Shown piece after piece: positions 18,150 through 25,961 of a stretch of 64,000 nucleotides of DNA. The number at the start of each line of letters is the position of its first letter. The first letter of the stretch is position 1. The DNA is taken from NCBI RefSeq assembly GCF_000390185.1, contig NZ_AQHR01000112.1, positions 1 to 64,000 on the forward strand, written 5' to 3'. Source of the stretch: Lunatimonas lonarensis. Its GTDB lineage: Bacteria; Bacteroidota; Bacteroidia; Cytophagales; Cyclobacteriaceae. Under the pieces are notes generated by a model. The model had not been told where the DNA came from, did not search any database, and saw only the letters and a list, made by a program, of their open reading frames with translations. Position numbers and translations under genes: made by a program.

Positions 18150-19034
18150 ATGGTAAGACAAAATCGATTTAAACCAAGGAACGAAGATACTTTTTTTCCT
18201 CTAAAAAACACCTTTCAAACCAAAGGAAAACTGTATTGCCTTGAAGAACCTTGGGTGATGGGAGTCATCAACTGTACACCAGATTCTTTTTACAAATCAA
18301 GCCGTGTTTCCGGAAACAATCGGGAGGTTTTGGAAAAAGCTGTACAGATGGCCAAGCAGGGTGCCCGAATCATTGATATTGGGGGTTACAGCAGCAGACC
18401 AAATGCGGATTACATCTCCGAAGAAGAAGAACTTAATCGAGTGGTTTCCGTTATTGAAATTATCAGGCATGAACTTCCCGAGGTCCTGATCTCAGTGGAT
18501 ACATTCAGGCATCAGGTGGCCAAAGAAGCGGTATCTGCGGGTGCCGATTTGGTCAATGACATCTCAGGTGGCGAGCTGGACGGGGAGATGATTGAAACCG
18601 TAGGAACGCTTGGTGTACCCTACATTTGCATGCATATGCGTGGGAATCCTAACACCATGCAGCATCTGACCGAATACGAGGATATTGAGACCGAAATAAT
18701 GGGATATTTTTCCAAGAAGTTGGAAGATTGTAAAAAAGCTGGCATAAAAGATGTTATATTAGACTTGGGCTTTGGGTTTGCCAAGACAATGGAGCAAAAT
18801 TACCGGTTGGTGCGCTCATTGGACTATTTCAGTACCCTACCCTGCTTACTATTGGCTGGCATCTCGCGAAAGTCGATGGTCTATAAACTTTTGGAATGTA
18901 GCCCAGAGGAGGCGTTGAACGGAACCACTGCACTTAATATGGCCCTGCTGATGGAAGGGGCCCAATTACTTAGAGTGCATGACGTAAAAGAGGCAATAGA
19001 AACTATAAAAATATATAAACAGCTTTACATTTGA
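18150..19034 (+). CDS. folP: dihydropteroate synthase
   Basis: Joins p-aminobenzoate to dihydropterin pyrophosphate in folate synthesis. The protein shows the pterin-binding TIM-barrel pattern in order: MGVINCTPDSFY, GARIIDIGGYSSRPN, SVDTFRHQVAKEA, NDISGG, HMRGNPNTMQ, ILDLGFGFAKT, GISRKSM, and the C-terminal RVHDV. The ATG at 18150 is chosen over a TTG at 18123, which would run into the divergent DUF1599 start. This gives a 30-residue N-terminal extension before the core. The stop overlaps the TTG start of cdaA by 4 bases. Confidence 0.93.
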   Translation: MVRQNRFKPRNEDTFFPLKNTFQTKGKLYCLEEPWVMGVINCTPDSFYKSSRVSGNNREVLEKAVQMAKQGARIIDIGGYSSRPNADYISEEEELNRVVSVIEIIRHELPEVLISVDTFRHQVAKEAVSAGADLVNDISGGELDGEMIETVGTLGVPYICMHMRGNPNTMQHLTEYEDIETEIMGYFSKKLEDCKKAGIKDVILDLGFGFAKTMEQNYRLVRSLDYFSTLPCLLLAGISRKSMVYKLLECSPEEALNGTTALNMALLMEGAQLLRVHDVKEAIETIKIYKQLYI

Positions 19035-19897
19035 TCCTGCTCTTTAAAATCGGCTTTTTGGACGTATCTATCGTCAATCTCATCGATATTGCCTTGGTCA
19101 GCGTGCTTATCTACCAAGTCTATAAACTGATGCGTGGATCGGTAGCGATTAAGATCTTTTTGGGTTTTCTATCGATTTACCTCATGTATTTGGTAGTCAA
19201 CGCAGCAAAAATGGAGTTGCTGACCATTATTCTTGGGCAATTTATGGGCGTCGGTGTGTTGGCTGCGATCATTCTGTTCCAACAAGAAATCCGGAAATTC
19301 CTGCTTATCGTGGGTAAGTCCTCCATCTTTTCAAATGAAAACGTATTGCAGGAGCTTTTCTTCTGGAGGAAACGCGAAAGCAGTGCTTTTAATGTCACCC
19401 CTATTATCGAGGCTTGCAAGTCCCTTTCGGGCAGCAGTACAGGTGCTCTGATTGTGCTTTCCAGCAACTCTGAACTTAAATTCTATGCAGAAAGCGGAGA
19501 TCTAATCGACGCGATCGTGTCGAAACGACTATTGATATCCATTTTCAATAAATACAGTCCGCTCCACGATGGGGGCGTAATCATCTACAATGGTCGGGTA
19601 AAAGCTGCCCGTTGTATTTTACCGGTTACCGAACGGGATGTGCCTGCACAGTTTGGGCTACGGCACCGGGCCGCGATAGGTATGTCAGAGGCTACCGATT
19701 CCCTGGTATTGGTCGTTTCTGAAGAGACTGGTCAGGTCTCTTTGGCGAAAAGCGGCAAAATCCTGCATAATCTCTCCTTCCAAGAGGTGCGGGAGATGAT
19801 AAATGCCTACCTGACCGGCGAGAGCATCGAGGAGCGCTTTGTTGAGGTTGTGGCATTTGAAAAAGTAAAGGAAAAGAAGAAAATCACCGAACTATAG
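19031..19897 (+). CDS. cdaA: diadenylate cyclase (c-di-AMP synthase), CdaA type
   Basis: Makes cyclic di-AMP from two ATP, the second messenger that controls potassium, osmolyte and wall balance. The 288-residue protein has three N-terminal membrane helices (about 12-32, 38-56, 62-84) and the DAC domain (about 110-260). The two catalytic motifs are present: HDGG at 179-182 (Gly where most members have Ala, in DGA) and RHR at 211-213. The start is TTG at 19031, which gives the family-typical MILLFKIGFL beginning and overlaps the folP stop by 4 bases. No cdaR or glmM is adjacent, unlike in Firmicutes; folP-cdaA is, as I recall, the usual Bacteroidota pair. Confidence 0.92.
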   Translation: MILLFKIGFLDVSIVNLIDIALVSVLIYQVYKLMRGSVAIKIFLGFLSIYLMYLVVNAAKMELLTIILGQFMGVGVLAAIILFQQEIRKFLLIVGKSSIFSNENVLQELFFWRKRESSAFNVTPIIEACKSLSGSSTGALIVLSSNSELKFYAESGDLIDAIVSKRLLISIFNKYSPLHDGGVIIYNGRVKAARCILPVTERDVPAQFGLRHRAAIGMSEATDSLVLVVSEETGQVSLAKSGKILHNLSFQEVREMINAYLTGESIEERFVEVVAFEKVKEKKKITEL

Positions 19898-19913
19898 GTG
19901 ATTTTCTTCTTTT
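19872..19913. terminator. bidirectional intrinsic terminator between cdaA and kbl
   Basis: A perfect 17-base-pair stem (19872-19888 with 19897-19913) with an 8-base loop. Both flanks of the stem are A/T runs, so it forms a U-rich end in either direction. The cdaA stop TAG (19895-19897) closes the loop, and the stem ends 8 bases before the 3' end of kbl on the minus strand. Confidence 0.85.
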
Positions 19914-19920
19914 GATGTCT

Positions 19921-21117
19921 TTAGGATATAACCCCAAGTTCTCTTCCCACTTCCGTAAAAGCCAGGATCGCCTTGTCCAAATGCGCTTTCTCATGTGCGG
20001 CAGAAAGCTGTACTCTGATACGAGCCTGGCCTTTGGGCACAACCGGGTAATAAAATCCTATTACATATACTCCCTTCTCCAAAAGTTTTTCGGCCATTCG
20101 CTGGGATAACGCCGCATCATACAACATGATCGGAACGATGGGATGTATCCCCGGTTTGATGTCGAAGCCGGCTGCCGTCATCTGCTCTCGAAAATACAAT
20201 GTATTTTGCTCCAGTTTATCCCGTAAATCGGTAGAAGCGGCAAGCAGATCAAAAACCGCATTGGAAGCTCCCACAATTGCAGGGGCCAAGGTGTTTGAAA
20301 ATAAATAGGGCCTAGACCGCTGCCTCAACAACTCTATGATCTCCTTTCTACCTGAAGTAAATCCGCCCGACGCACCGCCTAGTGCTTTGCCCAGGGTACC
20401 GGTGATGATATCCAGCTTACCCATTACGCCGGTCAACTCATGTACTCCTCTTCCGGTCTTGCCTACAAATCCGGTGGAATGGCACTCATCAGACATCACG
20501 AGGGCTTCGTATTTTTCAGCCAGCGCCACGATTTTATCCAGCTGCGCGATGGTCCCATCCATCGAAAAAACGCCGTCGGTAACTATGATGCGTTGCTTTG
20601 CTCCCTTTGCCACTGCCTCTTGAAGCTGCCTCTCCAAGTCAGCCATATCGTTGTGGGCGTACCTAAACCGCATCGCCTTGCACAAGCGAACCCCATCGAT
20701 AATGGATGCGTGATTCAGCGTATCGGAGATAATGGCATCCTCCGGCCCAAAAAGAGGCTCAAAGACACCACCGTTGGCATCAAAAGCAGCTGCATATAGA
20801 ATGGTGTCCTCCGTTCCCAAGAAATCGGAAATCTTCTGTTCCAATACTTTATGAATATCCTGCGTTCCACAAATAAACCGGACCGAGGACATGCCAAATC
20901 CGTGCGAATCAATGGCCTGCTTGGCCGCCTCAATGACGGCCGGATGACTGGAAAGGCCTAAGTAGTTATTTGCGCAGAAATTAAGGACGGTCTTCCCTCC
21001 CTCCACTAGAATCTCTGCGCCTTGGGGAGATAGGATAATTCTTTCACGCTTAAACAGCCCTGCGGACTGAATATCCTCCAGCTCACTTATCAAGCTGGGC
21101 TTGAGACGATCGTACAT
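19921..21117 (-). CDS. kbl: glycine C-acetyltransferase (2-amino-3-ketobutyrate CoA ligase)
   Basis: Cleaves 2-amino-3-oxobutanoate with CoA to glycine and acetyl-CoA, the second step of threonine breakdown. The 398-residue PLP enzyme has the alpha-oxoamine synthase pattern: [49 protein letters not shown], and the PLP lysine K244 in [13 protein letters not shown]. The divergent neighbour encodes an SDR-type threonine dehydrogenase that makes its substrate. This pairing separates it from other members of the family such as BioF or serine palmitoyltransferase. Confidence 0.94.
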   Translation of the reverse strand: MYDRLKPSLISELEDIQSAGLFKRERIILSPQGAEILVEGGKTVLNFCANNYLGLSSHPAVIEAAKQAIDSHGFGMSSVRFICGTQDIHKVLEQKISDFLGTEDTILYAAAFDANGGVFEPLFGPEDAIISDTLNHASIIDGVRLCKAMRFRYAHNDMADLERQLQEAVAKGAKQRIIVTDGVFSMDGTIAQLDKIVALAEKYEALVMSDECHSTGFVGKTGRGVHELTGVMGKLDIITGTLGKALGGASGGFTSGRKEIIELLRQRSRPYLFSNTLAPAIVGASNAVFDLLAASTDLRDKLEQNTLYFREQMTAAGFDIKPGIHPIVPIMLYDAALSQRMAEKLLEKGVYVIGFYYPVVPKGQARIRVQLSAAHEKAHLDKAILAFTEVGRELGVIS

Positions 21118-21171
21118 AGCATTTTTGAGTTAGATTATCGATATGCAATATTTTCAACGAAATTCTTTCGT

Positions 21172-21179
21172 TACATTTG
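21172..21179 (+). promoter_or_regulatory. -7 promoter box of the threonine dehydrogenase gene
   Basis: TACATTTG, an exact TAnnTTTG match followed by C. A T-rich TTTTC lies 17 bases upstream as a weak -33. The predicted leader is about 68 bases. Confidence 0.5.
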
Positions 21180-21193
21180 CCTTATATCAAAAC

Positions 21194-21201
21194 CAAATAT
21201 A
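21194..21201 (-). promoter_or_regulatory. -7 promoter box of kbl
   Basis: CAAATATA gives TATATTTG on the minus strand; TTTG (plus-strand CAAA 21218-21221) stands 16 bases upstream as a possible -33. The box faces the plus-strand box at 21172-21179, only 14 bases away, so the two promoters overlap and the predicted transcripts cross. Confidence 0.5.
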
Positions 21202-21253
21202 CTAATTAAACCTAGACCAAACCGACTACCAAACCATATAAAAAAACGTCTTT

Positions 21254-22204
21254 ATGACCAAAATCCTAATAACTGGTGCAGGAGGACAACTTGGGTCAGA
21301 ACTGACACATGCCCTGGCCTCTTTTTTTGGAAAAGAATCTATCGTTGCCACAGACATCAATGAAAACGCTGGGAGTCTATTTCCGGAAATACCATTTGAA
21401 AAACTTGACGTTACTGATCGTTCTCAGCTACTGGCAATCACCAAAAAACATACCATCACCCAGATTTACCATCTGGCAGCTATTTTGTCTGCCACGGGAG
21501 AAAAAAACCCGGCTTTGGCGTGGAAAGTGAATATGGACAGCCTCTTGTCTGTGCTGGAACTGGCAAAAGAGAAGCAATTGGATAAAATTTATTGGCCGTC
21601 TTCCATTGCTGTTTTTGGCCCCAGTTCACCGAAGCAACATACTCCTCAGCGAACCATTCAAGAACCCCAAACAGTTTATGGTATTTCGAAGCAGGCTGGT
21701 GAACAGTGGTGCAACTATTACTTCCAAAAACACGGAGTCGATGTCCGAAGCCTGAGGTATCCGGGACTGATCGGATATAAATCCCTCCCGGGTGGGGGAA
21801 CAACCGACTATGCGGTGGACATCTACCACCATGCAGTTACGGAAAAACCCTACACATGCTTTTTAAAAAAGGACACCACACTGCCCATGATGTACATGCC
21901 CGATGCGATTCGAGCAACGATAGAAATAATGAATGCGCCCAAAGATCGTATCAGCATCCGGTCCAGCTACAATATTTCGGCCCTGAGTTTTGCTCCGGAA
22001 GAAATATTTAACAGTATATTAGTACATTGTCCTACCTTCAGTATCGACTATCAACCCGACTTCCGACAGGAGATAGCCGAAGGATGGCCTCAAAGCATCG
22101 ATGACACCCAAGCTGCATTGGATTGGGGGTGGAAAGCCGAGTTCAACTTGGATAAAATGACGCAAGATATGTTACGTAATCTCCAAAATCACCTGCATGG
22201 CTAG
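21254..22204 (+). CDS. L-threonine 3-dehydrogenase, SDR (UDP-galactose-epimerase-like) type
   Basis: Oxidises threonine to 2-amino-3-oxobutanoate with NAD. The 316-residue protein has the Rossmann GAGGQLG at 8-14, the catalytic Y142-x-x-x-K146 (VYGISK), the SSIAVFG strand with the active Ser, and the LRYPGLIG and GGGTTDYAVDIYHHA segments typical of the extended-SDR threonine dehydrogenases, which differ from the zinc Tdh of E. coli. It is divergent from kbl, whose product uses its product. The 3' end overlaps the lipoprotein gene by 8 bases. Confidence 0.9.
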   Translation: MTKILITGAGGQLGSELTHALASFFGKESIVATDINENAGSLFPEIPFEKLDVTDRSQLLAITKKHTITQIYHLAAILSATGEKNPALAWKVNMDSLLSVLELAKEKQLDKIYWPSSIAVFGPSSPKQHTPQRTIQEPQTVYGISKQAGEQWCNYYFQKHGVDVRSLRYPGLIGYKSLPGGGTTDYAVDIYHHAVTEKPYTCFLKKDTTLPMMYMPDAIRATIEIMNAPKDRISIRSSYNISALSFAPEEIFNSILVHCPTFSIDYQPDFRQEIAEGWPQSIDDTQAALDWGWKAEFNLDKMTQDMLRNLQNHLHG

Positions 22205-22685
22205 CCCTATGAAATACAACTTGCTTGCGTTACTTCTATTGACACTGCTTTTTGGCTGTGATGACGACACAGAGGAGACCATGTACGAGGAAGAAAGTGT
22301 TGCAAGCACAGAGAAGGAAATAATTCTCCATTCAGAAACCTCCTATTGGCTGTCCTACGAAGGCGTAATCCCCTGTGCAGATTGTGACGGAATCAAAATG
22401 GAGCTTAAACTGGAAAACAATCCGGACAAAACAACACAAAGCTACGAGCTCAGTGAAACCTACTTGGGAACAGCAGATGGCGACAGAAAATTTCTGCAAT
22501 CCGGGCAGATAGAAATCAGCTACGGAATCACAGGTGAACCAAACGTATTTGTGATCAATTTACTAAATGAGAATCTGAAACCTTCCCATCGGTTTATTCA
22601 GGAAGCGAATGGAAAATTGAGCTTGCTGACCGGGGATAGCAAGCGCAATCCTACCGACCAAAACTACATTCTCGATAAAAAATAA
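22197..22685 (+). CDS. NlpE-like (copper resistance/envelope stress) lipoprotein
   Basis: A 162-residue lipoprotein with lipobox LLFGC (lipid Cys about 21). The mature part has the NlpE N-terminal pattern, YEGVIPCADCDGIKMELKL, with the CxxC pair C60/C63, followed by Thr-Tyr-Leu-Gly type strands. In E. coli NlpE senses surface contact and lipoprotein traffic faults through CpxA; the Bacteroidota members are shorter and have one domain. Start ATG 22197 (a second ATG is at 22209). It overlaps the end of the threonine dehydrogenase gene and is followed after 12 bases by the TIM-barrel gene. Confidence 0.82.
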   Translation: MASPMKYNLLALLLLTLLFGCDDDTEETMYEEESVASTEKEIILHSETSYWLSYEGVIPCADCDGIKMELKLENNPDKTTQSYELSETYLGTADGDRKFLQSGQIEISYGITGEPNVFVINLLNENLKPSHRFIQEANGKLSLLTGDSKRNPTDQNYILDKK

Positions 22686-22697
22686 CCCATTAACCGA

Positions 22698-23645
22698 ATG
22701 CAACGACGAAAATTTATCAAACAAGTAGGTATTGCAGCCTCAGTCCTGGGATTGTCACCCTCCATAGCCGCCCCTAAGGTTACCGAACGAAAATTCAAGG
22801 TCAGTCTGAATCCTGGGGCCATCGGTGTAAGTTGCACTCAGCTCGAATTGATTGAATGCGCTGTACGCCATCAATTTGAGGCGATTTCCCCCTTCCCGGA
22901 TCAACTAGCCGCCATGTCGTCGAATCAATTGAATGATTTTTTGGCAAAAATGAAAGCCAATAGGCTGACCTGGGATGCAGCAAGTCTGCAGGTTGATTTC
23001 CGAAAAGACCACGATACCTTCCATACTGGACTAGCTGGACTTGAAAAGACCGCAAAAGCTTGCCAAGCAGCTGGGGTAACCCGAATGAGTACCTGGATCA
23101 TGCCTTCACACAACGAGCTGACCTACTCCCAAAATTTCAAGCAGCACCGGGACCGTTTAAAGAAAATAGCAGACATGCTGTATGACCAAGGCATTCGTCT
23201 AGGACTGGAATATGTCGGCACCAAGCGTCTCAAAACCATAAACCGGTATCCATTTGCAGGTACCATGAAGGAAATGCTCGAGCTGATTGATGCGATCGGC
23301 ACGCCCGGTTTGGGATTGCAGCTTGACGCCTACCATTGGTATACCTCCACCGAGTCTGTGGCAGACCTAGAAGCACTAAAAAACGAGCAAGTGATCACTT
23401 GTGATCTCAACGACGCGAGAGCAGGTAGAAGCATTGAAGAACAGGTGGACGGAGAAAGGGAGCTGCCGGGGGATAGTGGACTCATCGACCTAGCTGGCTT
23501 TATGGGCGCCCTGCTCAAAATCGGCTACGATGGTGCCGTACGGGCAGAACCTTTTAACGCCAAGCTGAATGCCATGGAAAAAGAGGAAGCCTTGGCTGCT
23601 ACCTCAAAAGCTATGTGGCGCACCGTCAAACTGGTAACCGCATAG
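22698..23645 (+). CDS. Tat-exported sugar phosphate isomerase/epimerase-like TIM-barrel protein
   Basis: A 315-residue protein of the xylose-isomerase-like TIM-barrel superfamily. It begins with a twin-arginine-type leader (QRRKFIKQVGIAAS, then a short hydrophobic stretch), so it is probably exported folded. Barrel metal ligands are plausible at GLEYVGTKR (Glu), QLDAYHWY (Asp, His), CDLNDA and AVRAEPF (Glu). Substrates of such exported Bacteroidota proteins are mostly unknown sugars or inositols. It is the last gene of the short plus-strand run after the threonine dehydrogenase; nothing in its neighbours names a substrate. Confidence 0.8.
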   Translation: MQRRKFIKQVGIAASVLGLSPSIAAPKVTERKFKVSLNPGAIGVSCTQLELIECAVRHQFEAISPFPDQLAAMSSNQLNDFLAKMKANRLTWDAASLQVDFRKDHDTFHTGLAGLEKTAKACQAAGVTRMSTWIMPSHNELTYSQNFKQHRDRLKKIADMLYDQGIRLGLEYVGTKRLKTINRYPFAGTMKEMLELIDAIGTPGLGLQLDAYHWYTSTESVADLEALKNEQVITCDLNDARAGRSIEEQVDGERELPGDSGLIDLAGFMGALLKIGYDGAVRAEPFNAKLNAMEKEEALAATSKAMWRTVKLVTA

Positions 23646-23672
23646 GGAAAAACCAAATGGGGGCTCCCTATG
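23641..23672. terminator. weak hairpin between convergent genes
   Basis: CATAGGGA (23641-23648) pairs with TCCCTATG (23665-23672) over a 16-base loop, starting in the stop codon of the TIM-barrel gene and ending 6 bases before the ArsC-like gene. There is no T run, so termination is doubtful. Confidence 0.3.
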
Positions 23673-23677
23673 TACCC

Positions 23678-24037
23678 CTATCCAGCTGAAGCCTTGGCAA
23701 CTATTGCAGCTGAATCAAACCCAGCGACAATTTCGCCATCCGGAAAAACGATAATGGGCCGTTTGATCATGCTGCTCCTTTCAGATAAAACCGCAACGGC
23801 AGTTTCAACCTGCTGGGTCAGTGCCTTTTCTTCATCCGAAAGTTTTCTGTAGGTAGTACCCCTTCTATTAACCAATTCATCCAGCGGTATTTTCTCCAGG
23901 AACTTCCGGATCAATGCTTCACTGGGTGCATATTTTTTATAATCCACAAACGTGTACGCCAAGTCCTTTTCGTCTAAGAATTGAAATGTCTTTTTCATCG
24001 TATCACAATTCTTTATTCCATATACTTCTATCGTCAT
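23678..24037 (-). CDS. ArsC/Spx family thioredoxin-fold protein (YffB-like)
   Basis: A 119-residue cytoplasmic protein with the ArsC fold: IEVYGIKNCDTMKK with one active-site Cys (C11; the second position of CxxC is Met14), FVDYKK, ELVNRRGTTYRKL, and the C-terminal MIKRPIIVFPDGEIVAGF with the cis-Pro. This pattern fits YffB-type proteins or arsenate-reductase-like proteins of unknown substrate better than true ArsC or Spx. No ars genes are nearby. It is transcribed alone, convergent with the TIM-barrel gene and divergent from DUF4168. Confidence 0.85.
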   Translation of the reverse strand: MTIEVYGIKNCDTMKKTFQFLDEKDLAYTFVDYKKYAPSEALIRKFLEKIPLDELVNRRGTTYRKLSDEEKALTQQVETAVAVLSERSSMIKRPIIVFPDGEIVAGFDSAAIVAKASAG

Positions 24038-24139
24038 AATGCTATTTTAACTTACTTTAACGAGTTAATTTATTATTAGTGGAACACTTTTTGCAATTTT
24101 AAACCGAATAATCAAGTCTAACACAAATCCAATTTACAG

Positions 24140-24631
24140 ATGAATTACTCAAAAGTAACACATGTTTTTTCATTATCCTTGCTAATTACCTTGTTGATGC
24201 CTGTGGCGTTAAGTGCTCAGCAGATTCCGGGACAGCAAGACCAGCCTGTAAAGGAAGATTTTTCAGATGCTGAAATCGAGCAATTCGTGGCCATAAACAT
24301 GGACATGATGCCCATCCAACAGGCCGCCGAAGCAAAAATGATCGATGCAATCGAATCGGCCGGCCTTGAAATCGAACGATTTCAACAGCTGTTTCAAGCA
24401 CAACAGCTAGGAAACATCACCGATGCATCCGAGGATCCTCAGGAAATCGCCAAATTCAACGAGGCAGGGCAACAAATAATGAAGGTTCAAGAGGAGGCCA
24501 ATCAAGAAATCCAACAGATGATCCTCGATGCAGATATGCAGGTTCAAACATTTCAGGAAATATCAACGGCCTATCAGCAGAGTCCGGTAGTGAAGGCCAA
24601 GGTCGATCAAATCCTAGAAAAAATGGAATAA
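24140..24631 (+). CDS. DUF4168 exported protein
   Basis: A 163-residue protein with a signal peptide (about 1-26, ending LSAQ). The mature part is almost all helix and rich in Gln and Glu: FSDAEIEQFVAINMDMMPIQQAAE, a central EIERFQQLFQAQQLG, and SPVVKAKVDQILEKME at the end. This is the DUF4168 layout, a family of periplasmic helical proteins of unknown role. It is a single-gene unit, ended by a strong terminator at 24632-24660. Confidence 0.8.
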   Translation: MNYSKVTHVFSLSLLITLLMPVALSAQQIPGQQDQPVKEDFSDAEIEQFVAINMDMMPIQQAAEAKMIDAIESAGLEIERFQQLFQAQQLGNITDASEDPQEIAKFNEAGQQIMKVQEEANQEIQQMILDADMQVQTFQEISTAYQQSPVVKAKVDQILEKME

Positions 24632-24660
24632 CAAAAGAGGCGGGGATACCGCCTCTTTTG
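24632..24660. terminator. bidirectional terminator between DUF4168 gene and hemL
   Basis: A perfect 12-base-pair stem, CAAAAGAGGCGG with its complement, and a 5-base loop (GGATA). The arms end in TTTTG and, on the minus strand, also TTTTG. It starts one base after the DUF4168 stop and ends 2 bases from the hemL stop. Confidence 0.85.
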
Positions 24661-24662
24661 GT

Positions 24663-25961
24663 TTATAGACTTTTTAACACTGCCTCATTGGCATCTAGAA
24701 TCCGATCAATGTGTTCACTTTTGAGGGCCGTGGACAAAAACAGGCTTTCAAACTGGGATGGTGCCAAATAAATACCCTTTTGGAGCATCCCCTGAAAGTA
24801 CCTACCAAAGCGTCCCGTATCGCAGGTTTTTGCAGATTCAAAATCGACCACGTTTTGGTCTGTAAAAAACAGGCTATACATGCTGTTTAAATGGTTGATT
24901 GTATAGGGCAGCCCGAGGGAAGTAAGGCTTTCCTTTATTCCAGCTACCAACGTGGTTCCGATCTGTTCAAGCTCCACATACACTTCGGGATGGCTGTTCA
25001 GGTATTCCAACATCGCTAGTCCCGCAGCCATCGCAATCGGATTGCCCGATAGCGTGCCAGCTTGATATACGGGGCCCTCCGGTGAGACGTATTCCATTAT
25101 TTCCTTTCTGCCGCCGTAAGCACCTACGGGCATTCCTCCCCCAATGATTTTACCGAGAGTACACATGTCCGGCTTTATCCCAAACAGTTCCTGAGCACCG
25201 CCTTTTGAAAGCCTAAACCCTGTCATCACCTCGTCGAAGATCAGCACAATGCCCTCGTCATCACAAATCTCTCGCAGTCCTTGCAAAAACCCAGGTTCAG
25301 GCAATACACATCCCATGTTTCCGGCCACGGGTTCCAAAATTATCGCCGCGATCTCATCCTTATTGGCTTCAACCAGTCTGGAAACGGCTTCCAGATCATT
25401 ATACGGAGCCAGTAGGGTGTCCTTGGCCGTTCCGACCGTCACGCCTGGGGAATCTGGGTTACCCATGGTAATTGCTCCAGATCCCGCGGAAATCAAAAAC
25501 GAATCGCCATGCCCGTGGTAATTGCCCTCGAATTTGATAAACTTGTCTCGACCGGTATACCCTCTTGCAACCCTGATAGCTGACATGGTGGCCTCGGTAC
25601 CACTGTTCACCATCCGCACCTTATCCACGCAGGGTACCATGTGGGTTATGAGTTCGGCAATCCGGATCTCCCGTTCTGTAGGCGCCCCAAAAGAGGTGCC
25701 ATCCTCCATTGCCTTAATTACCGCTTCCCTAATCATCGGATGGTTATGTCCCAAAATCATGGGACCCCAACTATTGATAAGCTCTATGTAGGAATTGCCA
25801 TCTTCATCGATAAGATACGGACCATCGGCCCGTCGAATAAATACAGGATTACCGCCAACGGCTTTAAATGCTCGTACGGGAGAGTTTACACCTCCCGGTA
25901 TAAATTTCTTAGCCTCGTTGAATAACGCGGCACTTCGTTTACTTTCCATTGCTAACATCAT
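24663..25961 (-). CDS. hemL: glutamate-1-semialdehyde 2,1-aminomutase
   Basis: Converts glutamate 1-semialdehyde to 5-aminolevulinate in the C5 heme pathway. The 432-residue class III aminotransferase shows [12 protein letters not shown] near the start, [44 protein letters not shown] and the PLP lysine K271 in [13 protein letters not shown]. Length is normal. The first ATG (25961) overlaps the stop of the upstream gene as ATGA; another in-frame ATG four codons later gives the more usual MESKRS start. It is cotranscribed with the binding-fold protein upstream. Confidence 0.95.
   Translation of the reverse strand: MMLAMESKRSAALFNEAKKFIPGGVNSPVRAFKAVGGNPVFIRRADGPYLIDEDGNSYIELINSWGPMILGHNHPMIREAVIKAMEDGTSFGAPTEREIRIAELITHMVPCVDKVRMVNSGTEATMSAIRVARGYTGRDKFIKFEGNYHGHGDSFLISAGSGAITMGNPDSPGVTVGTAKDTLLAPYNDLEAVSRLVEANKDEIAAIILEPVAGNMGCVLPEPGFLQGLREICDDEGIVLIFDEVMTGFRLSKGGAQELFGIKPDMCTLGKIIGGGMPVGAYGGRKEIMEYVSPEGPVYQAGTLSGNPIAMAAGLAMLEYLNSHPEVYVELEQIGTTLVAGIKESLTSLGLPYTINHLNSMYSLFFTDQNVVDFESAKTCDTGRFGRYFQGMLQKGIYLAPSQFESLFLSTALKSEHIDRILDANEAVLKSL

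Noticed and set aside
24632-24660. Hairpin considered as a repeat or REP element
   Set aside because: It is unique in the window and placed exactly between two convergent stops, so a terminator is the simpler reading.
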